Source: an uncultured Eubacteriales bacterium | GTDB taxonomy: Bacteria; Bacillota; Clostridia; Oscillospirales; Butyricicoccaceae | Assembly: GCA_934630445.1 (NCBI GenBank) | Contig: CAKTWY010000034.1 | Span: 1 to 15,972 of the forward strand | DNA length: 15,972 nt | Direction: 5' to 3' | In this document: positions 1 to 6,520 of the stretch, in pieces | How the letters are laid out: every line of letters starts with the position of its first letter | Position numbering within the stretch: the first letter of the stretch is position 1 | Made by a program: the position numbers and the translations under genes | The notes under the pieces: generated by a model | The model's input: the letters and a program-made list of their open reading frames with translations, nothing else | What the model was told of the DNA's origin: nothing | Database searches by the model: none

Positions 1-660
1 AAGCTCGGGGTCGGTCTCATAGGTCGCCAGGAGGATGGAATCCTCTACCGAGGAGGGAAAGGAGGTGCTGATAAAGCTGGAGCCGTCCTTGGTCTTCGTC
101 GTGAGCAGGTTGCGGGTGATGATAGCGGCCTTGCCGCGGGGAATCGCGTCATTCGCGCCGAGCGTGACGCCTTCGGTAATGCCGAGTGCACGGGCCTTGT
201 CAATATAATCGCGCGGCCAGTTCGGCCCGATATCCTCGTCCTTATAGCCCAGAAGACGCAGAAGCATTGTCACAGCGTGTGCCAGCGTCAGCTTTTCCTC
301 CGGACGGAAGGTGCCGTCCGGATAGCCGGCAATGATGCCGTACTTTCTGACAGCGGCGTTGATGTATCCGGCGGCCCAGTGCGAACTTCTCACATCGGGA
401 AAAATGGTATACCCCTGAAAGCTGGCCTGCTCTTCAAAACCGCTTGCAAGCGTTGCGATTTTGCAGAACTCGGCGCGGGTGAGATAACCGTTCGGGTCAA
501 AGACGTCGCCGCCCTTGCCGGACATGATACCGAGAGACTGGAGCGTCTCTGCGGCGATGATTTCATCGCGGTCTGTGATATCGGAAAAGGCGAGGGCCTG
601 AAACGGCGCCATGACAAGGAGCATGACTGCCGCGAGCAGAAGCGAAAGCGTTCTTTTCAT
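1..660 (-). CDS. Secreted S-layer homology (SLH) domain protein, partial (C-terminus off the left edge)
   Basis: The reading frame is open from ATG at 660 down to base 1 (220 codons, no stop), so only the N-terminal part is present. A ribosome binding site (GGAGG) lies 8-9 bases upstream. Residues 1-24 form a signal peptide (basic MKR, hydrophobic core, ALA cleavage site). Three SLH repeats follow: about 25-75 (starts FSDI, with a canonical TRAE at 61-64), 86-140 (FPDV..HWA.GYI, then YPDGTFRPEE) and 147-190 (WPRDYIDKARALGI). SLH modules normally bind pyruvylated secondary cell-wall polymer, so the protein is predicted to be exported and wall-attached. Only 16 bases separate it from the permease gene upstream, so it is probably the last or a late gene of the exporter operon. 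The TRAE position is degenerate in repeat 2 (TLAH) and repeat 3 (PRGK). What follows residue 220 is unknown, so any enzymatic or adhesive domain cannot be seen. Confidence 0.9.
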   Translation of the reverse strand, partial: MKRTLSLLLAAVMLLVMAPFQALAFSDITDRDEIIAAETLQSLGIMSGKGGDVFDPNGYLTRAEFCKIATLASGFEEQASFQGYTIFPDVRSSHWAAGYINAAVRKYGIIAGYPDGTFRPEEKLTLAHAVTMLLRLLGYKDEDIGPNWPRDYIDKARALGITEGVTLGANDAIPRGKAAIITRNLLTTKTKDGSSFISTSFPSSVEDSILLATYETDPEL

Positions 661-676
661 AACTGATAAACCTCCA

Positions 677-1846
677 TTACTGCGCACGCAGCGCTTCGAT
701 CGGGTGGAGCTTCGAAGCCTTGCTTGCAGGATAGAATCCGAAGAAAATGCCGAGAAGAACGGAGAAGAGGAAGGCGCCTACAGTGACCATCGGTGTGGGG
801 AGGATGATCGATTTCATCATGGCGGCGCCCAGCACCGCCGAGCCGAAGGCGCCTAAAAGGATGCCGATGACACCGCCGCAGGCGCTGATGGTGGCCGCCT
901 CAATGAGAAACTGCGAAATGATATCGCGCCGCCTGGCGCCGATCGCCATACGGATACCAATCTCGCGTGTGCGCTCTGTAACGGATACGAGCATGATATT
1001 CATAATGCCGATGCCGCCGACGAGGAGCGATATACCCGCAATGCCGCCGACGATGAGCGTGGCCATACGGGCGAACTCGTCGTTTTCAGCGATCCATTCG
1101 TTGTTGGAGTTTACCCAGAAGTCGTATTCATTTGTGAATTTGGGTTTTAAAAATTCCTGGATCTTTGTGACGGCCACCTGGGTCATCTCCGGGTTCTTGG
1201 CCTTGGCGATGAAGTTGTTGACCGTTTTTGAACCGGTAATGTTGCGCTGCAGGGAGTAGGGAACGAGCACCATATCGTCGTTTGTGTATTGCTGGTTGTC
1301 AAATTTCTTCTGATAGACGCCGATGACCGTGTATTCGGTTCCGTTGATGCGGATTTTCTGATTGACCGGGTTGGAAAAGCCGAACAGCTCCTGGGCAACG
1401 CGCGAACCGATCACACAGACCTTGACGCGGCCTTTGTTGTCGGAATAGCTGACCGTGCGCCCGCGCTCGAGCACCGTGCCCATGCACACGTCAAATTTGT
1501 CATTGCCGAAATAAAGGTTCGTGTCGAGCGTCTTGTTTTTGTAGCGGACTTTCAGGCGTGTGCTCTGATTGGGCGTGACGCCGTCCAGCTCTTCAGACAA
1601 CGTAGCGCAGAAATCGATGATATCGTCGGTATAATCCTTGTTCCAGGCCCAGTAGTTGATATTGATCTTGTTGGAATACATGGCCTTGAACTGCTCCATG
1701 CTCTTCTGCGTATAGCCGTTGATGACCGAGACGAGTGTGATGACCGAGGCGACGCCGATGATGATGCCGAGCATCGTCAGAAAGGAGCGCATCTTGTTGC
1801 CAAAGATCGATTTGATCGCCATGGAAAAAGCCTGTGTGATATTCAT
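677..1846 (-). CDS. MacB/FtsX-type ABC transporter permease
   Basis: This 389-residue protein has the full MacB permease layout. TM1 is at about 21-43, followed by a large extracytoplasmic MacB_PCD-type domain (about 44-258) and a C-terminal FtsX domain with TM2 about 261-286, TM3 about 314-342 and TM4 about 353-374. The hallmark stretch GGIGIMNIMLVSVTERTREI (277-296), then GIRMAIGAR (297-305), is the conserved coupling region after TM2. There is no ATPase domain in the same chain; that function is supplied by the neighbouring gene, as in YknYZ-type split systems. Its ATG overlaps the end of the ATPase gene (1843-1846, ATGA), which indicates translational coupling. MacB proteins work by mechanotransmission, moving substrate on the outer face of the membrane together with an adaptor. 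The substrate cannot be told from sequence; peptide or antibiotic export is typical of the family. Confidence 0.93.
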   Translation of the reverse strand: MNITQAFSMAIKSIFGNKMRSFLTMLGIIIGVASVITLVSVINGYTQKSMEQFKAMYSNKININYWAWNKDYTDDIIDFCATLSEELDGVTPNQSTRLKVRYKNKTLDTNLYFGNDKFDVCMGTVLERGRTVSYSDNKGRVKVCVIGSRVAQELFGFSNPVNQKIRINGTEYTVIGVYQKKFDNQQYTNDDMVLVPYSLQRNITGSKTVNNFIAKAKNPEMTQVAVTKIQEFLKPKFTNEYDFWVNSNNEWIAENDEFARMATLIVGGIAGISLLVGGIGIMNIMLVSVTERTREIGIRMAIGARRRDIISQFLIEAATISACGGVIGILLGAFGSAVLGAAMMKSIILPTPMVTVGAFLFSVLLGIFFGFYPASKASKLHPIEALRAQ

Positions 1847-2571
1847 GCGCCCTTCACCCCCTCGGCGGTGACACGCTCATCGGCGGTGAGCACGCGGTCG
1901 CTGATGATCTTGCCGTCGGAAATGGTGACGACGCGCTTGGCCATCTTCGCCAGATGGTTGTCATGCGTGATGAGGATAATTGTGCGCCCGCCATCGTTCA
2001 GCTCGCAGAGCTTGATCATGATCTCCGCGCCTGAATGCGAGTCGAGGTTGCCGGTCGGCTCGTCGGCCATGATGATCGGCGGCTTGGGCGCAATGGCGCG
2101 CGCGATGGCGACGCGCTGCTGCTGGCCGCCGGACATCTCCGTCGGGCGGTGGCTGACGCGCTCGCCGAGCCCTACTTCCTTGAGGGCCTCACGCGAGAGT
2201 TCGAGCCGCTCCCCGCGGCGCATACCGCGGTATACGAGCGGAAGTTCGACGTTTTCAAGCGCCGTAAGTCCCATGATGAGATTAAAGCCCTGAAAAATAA
2301 AGCCAATGCTTTGGTTGCGGATGTGAGAGAGCTTATTCGGTTTCATTTCATTGACCGGCTCGCCCTCGAGATAATATTCCCCGTATGTAGGGATGTCGAG
2401 ACACCCCAGAATATTCATAAGTGTGCTTTTGCCGGAGCCGGACTGCCCGAGTATGGCGACGAATTCGCCGTATCCAACCTCGAGCGACACATCGTCGAGC
2501 GCGCGGACTTCGCTTGGCAGGCCCTCGTTGTATATTTTACTGACGTGGCGCACTTCGATCAGCTTATCCAT
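1843..2571 (-). CDS. ABC transporter ATP-binding protein, MacB/LolD type
   Basis: This 242-residue nucleotide-binding subunit has all core motifs: Walker A GQSGSGKST (42-50), Q-loop Gln94, signature MSGGQ (146-150, Met in place of the usual Leu), Walker B IIMADE (166-171) followed by PTGNLDS, and H-loop His203. The sequence between Walker A and the signature (LMNILGCLD, FIFQGFNLI) is typical of the MacB/LolD/FtsE-like family that pairs with FtsX-fold permeases. A strong ribosome binding site, AAAGGAGG, sits 7 bases before the ATG at 2571. The gene lies 39 bases downstream of the adaptor and overlaps the permease by 4 bases, so the three are one transcription unit. It should act as a cytoplasmic homodimer energising the permease at 677-1846. 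Confidence 0.95.
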   Translation of the reverse strand: MDKLIEVRHVSKIYNEGLPSEVRALDDVSLEVGYGEFVAILGQSGSGKSTLMNILGCLDIPTYGEYYLEGEPVNEMKPNKLSHIRNQSIGFIFQGFNLIMGLTALENVELPLVYRGMRRGERLELSREALKEVGLGERVSHRPTEMSGGQQQRVAIARAIAPKPPIIMADEPTGNLDSHSGAEIMIKLCELNDGGRTIILITHDNHLAKMAKRVVTISDGKIISDRVLTADERVTAEGVKGA

Positions 2572-2610
2572 TCTTTAGCCTCCTTTATGCAAGTTGTAAG
2601 CTGATGAAGT

Positions 2611-4371
2611 TTAGCCCACCATTACGGTTCCGCCGCCCATCATACCCCATTCGTCGGTCGCGGCAGTGGAATAGACCTCCCAGCCCTCCTCAAGGCCGCT
2701 GACGATCTCGGTGTTCTTGTCGTCGGCCATGCCGATCTCAACGGTGAGCGCGATGTAGCCCTCCGGCGTCTGCCCCTCCGGCAGTTCGACTTTGTTCGGG
2801 TAATCCACGCCGTCCATCGGTTTAGCAAACACGACAGTGCCGCTTTCGGTATAGACGATCGCGGAAGAGGGCACCATCAGGCAGTCCTCTTTCACAAGCG
2901 CGGAGATGGTGTAGTTGACGCCCATACCCGGCATGAGCTCGCCGTTGTTGGCGATCGAGATCTTCGCCGGGAAATAAGCCACGCCGCCGCCCCCGCCGTT
3001 TCCGGAGTCGGTTTTCGCCTCAAAGCTCACGGATAAAACAGTGCCTTCGATCATGCCCTGACCGTCGGTTTTGTCATAAGTGATGCTGACAGGCATGCCT
3101 GCCTGGACTTTGGAGACGTCGATCTCATCGATATTGATGTCGACGATCATCGAACTTAGGTCGGAAATGGTGACCAGCGGCGTGCCGGCAGCCTTCAGCT
3201 CATCGCCGACGCTGATCATGATAGCGGTCACGATGCCGTCGATGGGGGAGACCTGCGTGCTGTCCTGCAGGGATTTGGCAAGCTCGTCGACTTTTTCTGC
3301 GGCGGTGTTGGCCGCGCGCTGCGCCGAGTCGAGCGCCGCCTGCAGCGAGTCGTTGGTCATGGACAGAAGCGTCGCGCCGGCATTATACTCGTAGTATTCG
3401 TGTACGTTCGAGATGGAGATCTCACCGGAGACGCGCGCGGTGACTTCCTCCTCGCGGGAGAATTCGAGCTTACCCGCCTCATAGGGCGTGATTTCGCCGT
3501 TCGGGCCGTTTAAGATGGCTGTGGCGAGCATATCCTTTGTGAGTGTTCCGGGGTTGGGAACGTCAAAGTTCACTTTGAACAGCACAGTACCCTCGGGCAT
3601 GACCTTTTTGATCTTTTCAACGGAAGAAACCGTGCCGGAAACCGTCGCCATGCTCTGCGGAATGGAAATCGTCGCCGCCTGGCCGACGGAAATATCGTTT
3701 ATGTAACCGTAGCTGTAGAAAAGGGAGAGACGCATCGTCGAGTCGTCGACAAGCGTGCCGACTTTTGAACCTGCCCCGAGCTGCTGCCCGACTTTCAGGT
3801 CTTCCACGGCGATGAGTTTGCCTTTAAAAGGCGCGGTGACCGTCAGGTTTGCAAGATCCTTGCGCGCGGCATTTAAGGTATTGTTCGCCTCTTCCAGCGT
3901 GTCGAGCGCGTCATTATACTCCGTCTGCACCTCTTCAGGGTCCACGACAAAAATGACGTCGCCGGCCTTTACCGTGTCGCCGACCGCTACGGGAATTTCC
4001 GTTACGGTGCCGCGCACCTTTTCGCCAAGTTCGGATTTCTCCTTGGGCGTGACAGCGCCCCAGCCTGTAACGGTCGATTCAAGCCTGCCGCGTGTCACCA
4101 TAGCGGGCACGCCCTGCGACGCGGTATCTTCCTGCTTCATCAGGCTTTGGATCAGGTATGCCGCGCCGCCGATCACAGCGGCGCACAGGATGAAAATGAT
4201 AAGCCCCTTCAGCCATTTCGGCATTTTCTTTTTCTTCTTGCCGTTGCGTTCGGCGTACTTGTTGCGCACGGGCTTCTTTTCCGCCGGAGGGGCCGCCTGC
4301 GCCTGCGCGGGGGTCGAATCGGCCGGAGCTTCTCCGGTAGGGGAGGCGCTTTTGAGTTTCTGTTCAGACAT
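2611..4371 (-). CDS. HlyD/MacA-type membrane fusion (adaptor) protein with two tandem lipoyl/barrel units
   Basis: A 586-residue adaptor if it starts at ATG 4371; the frame also opens at GTG 4419, but the ATG gives the better N-terminus. Residues 1-50 are a cytoplasmic Pro/Ala/Lys-rich tail, and 56-77 form one TM anchor after KKKKKMPKWLK. Then come a first lipoyl half (113-145), a short coiled-coil hairpin (146-174), a second lipoyl half (175-208, TAPFKGKL) and a beta-barrel (about 211-290). A second set follows: lipoyl half 306-339, coiled coil 340-370, lipoyl half 374-404 (SPIDGIV), barrel about 407-492 with a Gly-rich loop (458-463), and a membrane-proximal domain to about 570. Usual MacA/YknX adaptors are about 370-400 residues with one such unit. 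It should link the permease to the cell exterior. It is the first gene of the minus-strand operon. Confidence in the family is high; the exact start is less certain. Confidence 0.9.
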   Translation of the reverse strand: MSEQKLKSASPTGEAPADSTPAQAQAAPPAEKKPVRNKYAERNGKKKKKMPKWLKGLIIFILCAAVIGGAAYLIQSLMKQEDTASQGVPAMVTRGRLESTVTGWGAVTPKEKSELGEKVRGTVTEIPVAVGDTVKAGDVIFVVDPEEVQTEYNDALDTLEEANNTLNAARKDLANLTVTAPFKGKLIAVEDLKVGQQLGAGSKVGTLVDDSTMRLSLFYSYGYINDISVGQAATISIPQSMATVSGTVSSVEKIKKVMPEGTVLFKVNFDVPNPGTLTKDMLATAILNGPNGEITPYEAGKLEFSREEEVTARVSGEISISNVHEYYEYNAGATLLSMTNDSLQAALDSAQRAANTAAEKVDELAKSLQDSTQVSPIDGIVTAIMISVGDELKAAGTPLVTISDLSSMIVDINIDEIDVSKVQAGMPVSITYDKTDGQGMIEGTVLSVSFEAKTDSGNGGGGGVAYFPAKISIANNGELMPGMGVNYTISALVKEDCLMVPSSAIVYTESGTVVFAKPMDGVDYPNKVELPEGQTPEGYIALTVEIGMADDKNTEIVSGLEEGWEVYSTAATDEWGMMGGGTVMVG

Positions 4372-4470
4372 GCTTACACACCCATTTCTCCGCACCTGAT
4401 TATTCTCTTCATAAAGCACCTGTCCGCCGCCTTGTGCGGCAGGCCTGCGGACATGACGAAATACCCGTAT

Positions 4471-4479
4471 ATCATATCA
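4471..4479 (-). promoter_or_regulatory. Putative extended -10 promoter of the exporter operon
   Basis: On the minus strand TGATATGAT reads as an extended -10 (TG-N-TATGAT), with the -10 hexamer at 4471-4476. The region where a -35 would lie shows only a poor match. A start near 4464 would give a leader of about 90 bases before the adaptor ATG at 4371. The call rests on motif and position only; the surrounding A+T-rich stretch (4460-4590) offers other weak candidates. Confidence 0.4.
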
Positions 4480-4622
4480 CAAAAACGAGATGTCTGCACG
4501 GGCATCACTATTTATATAGATACAAAATGAAAAGATAAAGTTCCAGCGGAGTCTCAAATTTTTCTTACAACAGGTGAGAAAAACGTGAATTGTCTGACGA
4601 GGCTGTGAAGCGGAGCAAGCCT

Positions 4623-4877
4623 TCACTGTTCACAGGTCTTTGCATAGCGGTCGATCAGCGCTGTGCATACCACACCTTCCAAAAGTACGACGGGTACGAG
4701 GCAGAACATTTCACGCGCATGAATGAGCTGCGCCGAGCGCAGGAGCGGCTCCGCCCACGCGTGCATATACAGTACGCCGGCAGCGAGCGTCTGCGCGATG
4801 GAGACAAGCAGGCACCCGCGCAGCACGATAGCTGCGAGCGGATGGAGGGAACGGATGTATCGAATGATTCGCTTCAT
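4623..4877 (-). CDS. Small two-helix membrane protein, uncharacterised
   Basis: An 84-residue frame from ATG 4877, chosen over GTG 4886 because AAAGG lies 10 bases upstream of the ATG. It has a basic N-terminus (MKRIIRYIRS), a first hydrophobic segment at about 14-37 and a second at about 57-75, separated by a short loop (AWAEPLLRSAQLIHARE). It ends in a charged tail (DRYAKTCEQ). The positive-inside pattern suggests both ends are cytoplasmic. I do not recognise a family. It is transcribed divergently from the sugar isomerase gene, with a promoter that overlaps that gene's promoter. The hydrophobic pattern, start signals and absence of a better frame on the other strand support it being real, but no function can be assigned. 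Confidence 0.6.
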   Translation of the reverse strand: MKRIIRYIRSLHPLAAIVLRGCLLVSIAQTLAAGVLYMHAWAEPLLRSAQLIHAREMFCLVPVVLLEGVVCTALIDRYAKTCEQ

Positions 4878-4912
4878 ATGTGACACGCCTTTCTGTATTT
4901 TTGGCTTTTCGT

Positions 4913-4940
4913 TTCATTCGTGGATAATATATAGTATAAT
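4913..4940 (+). promoter_or_regulatory. Promoter of the sugar isomerase/epimerase gene
   Basis: A perfect TATAAT lies at 4935-4940 in an A+T-rich stretch. The -35 at about 4913-4918 (TTCATT) is weak. The predicted start near 4947 is about 47 bases before the ATG at 4994. A second candidate, TTGGCT (4901-4906) with GATAAT (4923-4928) and a 16-base spacer, lies just upstream. Confidence 0.5.
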
Positions 4941-4962
4941 GAATCAAACAGAGCTGTTTCAA
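4933..4962 (-). promoter_or_regulatory. Promoter of the 84-residue membrane protein gene
   Basis: Read on the minus strand, TTGAAA (4957-4962) and TATACT (4933-4938) are separated by 18 bases, close to the sigma-A consensus. The predicted start is near 4926, about 50 bases before the ATG at 4877. Its -10 overlaps the -10 of the opposing promoter at 4935-4940. Confidence 0.55.
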
Positions 4963-4993
4963 TGACAAATGTCTGGCAAAAGGAGAACTTTTT

Positions 4994-5785
4994 ATGGAAA
5001 TTGGACTTTCGACGGCATGCTTTTACCCAATGCCAACAGAGCAGGCGCTGCGTCTGGCCGTGTCGCTGGGCTTTCGGGCAATCGAGGTCTTTTTCAACGC
5101 TGAATGTGAGTTTGACGAGGGATACCTCTGCGAAATGCGCGGGATATTAAAGGACGGCGGCGCACGCGTGGTAAGCGTGCATCCATATACCTCCGTGATG
5201 GAAGGGCTGCTGTTCTGTTCAGCCTATGAGCGGCGCACGGACGAGGGGCTCAGGCTTTACGAGCGCTACTTCCGCGCGGCGCAGCGTTTGGGGGCACGAT
5301 CGTTTACCTTTCACGGTGAGCGGGCAATGCGGCCGATTCCGGAAGCGGAGAATACAGCGGGAAAGGACGCTGTTGCCAACCTGAACCGCCTGTGCGCGCT
5401 TGCCGGCAGCTATGGCATCACCGTGTCGCATGAGAATGTGGCGTGGTGCCGCTCGGCGAGTCCGACTTATTTGAAAAGCCTGCGGGAGGGCGTGGACAGT
5501 CTGGGCTTCACGCTCGATATCAAGCAGGCCGTGCGCGCGAACGTCGCGCCGGAGCGCTATCTGGACGTGATGGCCGGGCGCCTCACCAATGTTCATTTGA
5601 GCGACTGTGCGCCGGGCAGGAGTTGTATGCTGCCGCTGGAGGGAACCTTGAACTATCCGGAGCTGCTGTCGAAGCTGCGCGCGGCCGGATATGACGCGGC
5701 GCTGATGATCGAGGTTTATGCCGCCGATTATAGCTGCAGCGCACAGCTTGTGCGCGCCCGCGCAGGAATGCAGGCGCTTTTGTAG
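4994..5785 (+). CDS. Sugar phosphate isomerase/epimerase family protein (TIM barrel, AP endonuclease 2-like)
   Basis: A 263-residue protein with the beta-strand signatures of the xylose isomerase-like/AP endonuclease 2 family: MEIGLSTACF at strand 1, AIEVFF at strand 2, VVSVHPY (59-65), SFTFHGE (103-109), ITVSHENV (142-149), GFTLDIKQ (171-178), TNVHLSD (198-204) and LMIEVY (237-242). The likely divalent-metal ligands are Glu147, Asp175, His201 and Glu240. These enzymes are cytoplasmic and isomerise or epimerise keto sugars or inositol derivatives; the substrate is not visible here. AAAGGAG lies about 7 bases before the ATG at 4994. The gene stands alone between its own promoter and the nrdR promoter. 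An endonuclease IV role is less likely because the protein lacks the fuller set of metal-binding residues of that family. Confidence 0.85.
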   Translation: MEIGLSTACFYPMPTEQALRLAVSLGFRAIEVFFNAECEFDEGYLCEMRGILKDGGARVVSVHPYTSVMEGLLFCSAYERRTDEGLRLYERYFRAAQRLGARSFTFHGERAMRPIPEAENTAGKDAVANLNRLCALAGSYGITVSHENVAWCRSASPTYLKSLREGVDSLGFTLDIKQAVRANVAPERYLDVMAGRLTNVHLSDCAPGRSCMLPLEGTLNYPELLSKLRAAGYDAALMIEVYAADYSCSAQLVRARAGMQALL

Positions 5786-5795
5786 CCGCATGCCA

Positions 5796-5824
5796 TTTAC
5801 AAATTTTTGCCGTTCATGTATAAT
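5796..5824 (+). promoter_or_regulatory. Promoter of nrdR
   Basis: TTTACA (5796-5801) and TATAAT (5819-5824) are separated by exactly 17 bases, a near-perfect sigma-A promoter. The predicted start near 5831 leaves a leader of about 47 bases before the nrdR ATG at 5878. No clear NrdR-box pair was seen. Confidence 0.75.
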
Positions 5825-5877
5825 TATTTTACATGAGCTGCGTATTTTGGCAGACGAGGGATTGGAGAGACAAATAT

Positions 5878-6336
5878 ATGAAATGTCCATTTTGCGGTTA
5901 TGAGGAGAGCAAGGTCGTCGATTCGCGGCCGACAGAGGAGAGTGCGAGCATCCGCCGCAGGCGGGAATGCCTGTCGTGCCAAAAGCGCTTTACCACATAT
6001 GAAACGATCGAGAGCGTGCCGCTGGTGATTATCAAAAAGGACGGTTCGCGCCAGGCGTTTAATAAGGGCAAGCTTCTGAATGGCATGGTCAAGGCGTGCG
6101 AAAAGCGGCCGGTGCCGCTTGCAACGCTTGAAAATGCTGTAGCGGAAATTGAGCAGCAGCTTCTGAATTCGCTTGAAAAGGAAGTATCCTCCACCGTAGT
6201 GGGGGAATATGTGATGGAAAAGCTGAAAAAGATCGACGAGGTGGCGTATGTGCGTTTCGCGTCGGTGTACCGCCAGTTTAAGGATATCAACACCTTCATG
6301 AGCGAGCTGAATAAACTCCTGCAGGAGGGGCGATAA
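5878..6336 (+). CDS. nrdR: Transcriptional repressor NrdR
   Basis: A 152-residue protein, the usual NrdR length. The N-terminal zinc ribbon has ligands Cys3, Cys6, Cys31 and Cys34 (MKCPFCG ... ECLSCQKRF), and the conserved VVDSRP and IRRRREC sequences are present. An ATP-cone domain covers about 49-139, starting VIIKKDGSRQAF. NrdR senses ATP/dATP and represses ribonucleotide reductase genes by binding paired NrdR boxes. The start at 5878 is chosen because GGAGAG precedes it by 8 bases and all homologues begin MKCPFC; an upstream in-frame ATG (5833) falls at the predicted transcription start. The gene has its own promoter and terminator. No ribonucleotide reductase gene is in the window, so its targets lie elsewhere. 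Confidence 0.97.
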   Translation: MKCPFCGYEESKVVDSRPTEESASIRRRRECLSCQKRFTTYETIESVPLVIIKKDGSRQAFNKGKLLNGMVKACEKRPVPLATLENAVAEIEQQLLNSLEKEVSSTVVGEYVMEKLKKIDEVAYVRFASVYRQFKDINTFMSELNKLLQEGR

Positions 6337-6363
6337 CGCGCGGCGCTCTGCGGGAGCATCCGA

Positions 6364-6408
6364 CCGCGGCCTTGCGGGGAGATAAGCATGCATGGCCGCG
6401 GATTTTTT
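6364..6408 (+). terminator. Intrinsic terminator after nrdR
   Basis: CCGCGGCC (6364-6371) and GGCCGCGG (6394-6401) form a perfect 8-bp G+C-only stem, followed by ATTTTTT (6402-6408). The loop is long (22 bases) and includes GCATGCATG, which may fold on its own. The site lies 28 bases after the nrdR stop. Confidence 0.8.
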
Positions 6409-6520
6409 ACGGGCCGCAGCAGCCGGTGCAGATCCGGCGAAAGACCAATTTTATATTTGCGCGCGGAACCTTGTTTGAGGAATCAGGATGTGGGTTTGCC
6501 GCGCGCAGTCAGGAAAAAAG

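Noticed and set aside
1289..2293. Plus-strand open frame of 334 codons opposite the permease and ATPase genes
   Set aside because: It spans the junction of two clear minus-strand genes and shows no protein-like motif.
4422..4452. Inverted repeat GTCCGC / GCGGAC in the leader of the adaptor gene
   Set aside because: Only the outer six pairs match cleanly and the inner part is imperfect; there is no U run and no known motif, so it may be chance in G+C-rich sequence.
4559..4583. A+T-rich inverted repeat TTTTTCTTAC with GTGAGAAAAA around AACAG
   Set aside because: It has few G+C pairs, lies before the exporter operon rather than after a plus-strand gene, and has no U tract after the stem. A weak terminator for the 84-residue gene cannot be excluded but is not supported.
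6337..6520. Possible riboswitch or promoter between nrdR and the methyltransferase gene
   Set aside because: Apart from the terminator at 6364-6408 I found no -10/-35 pair of good quality and no known riboswitch core.
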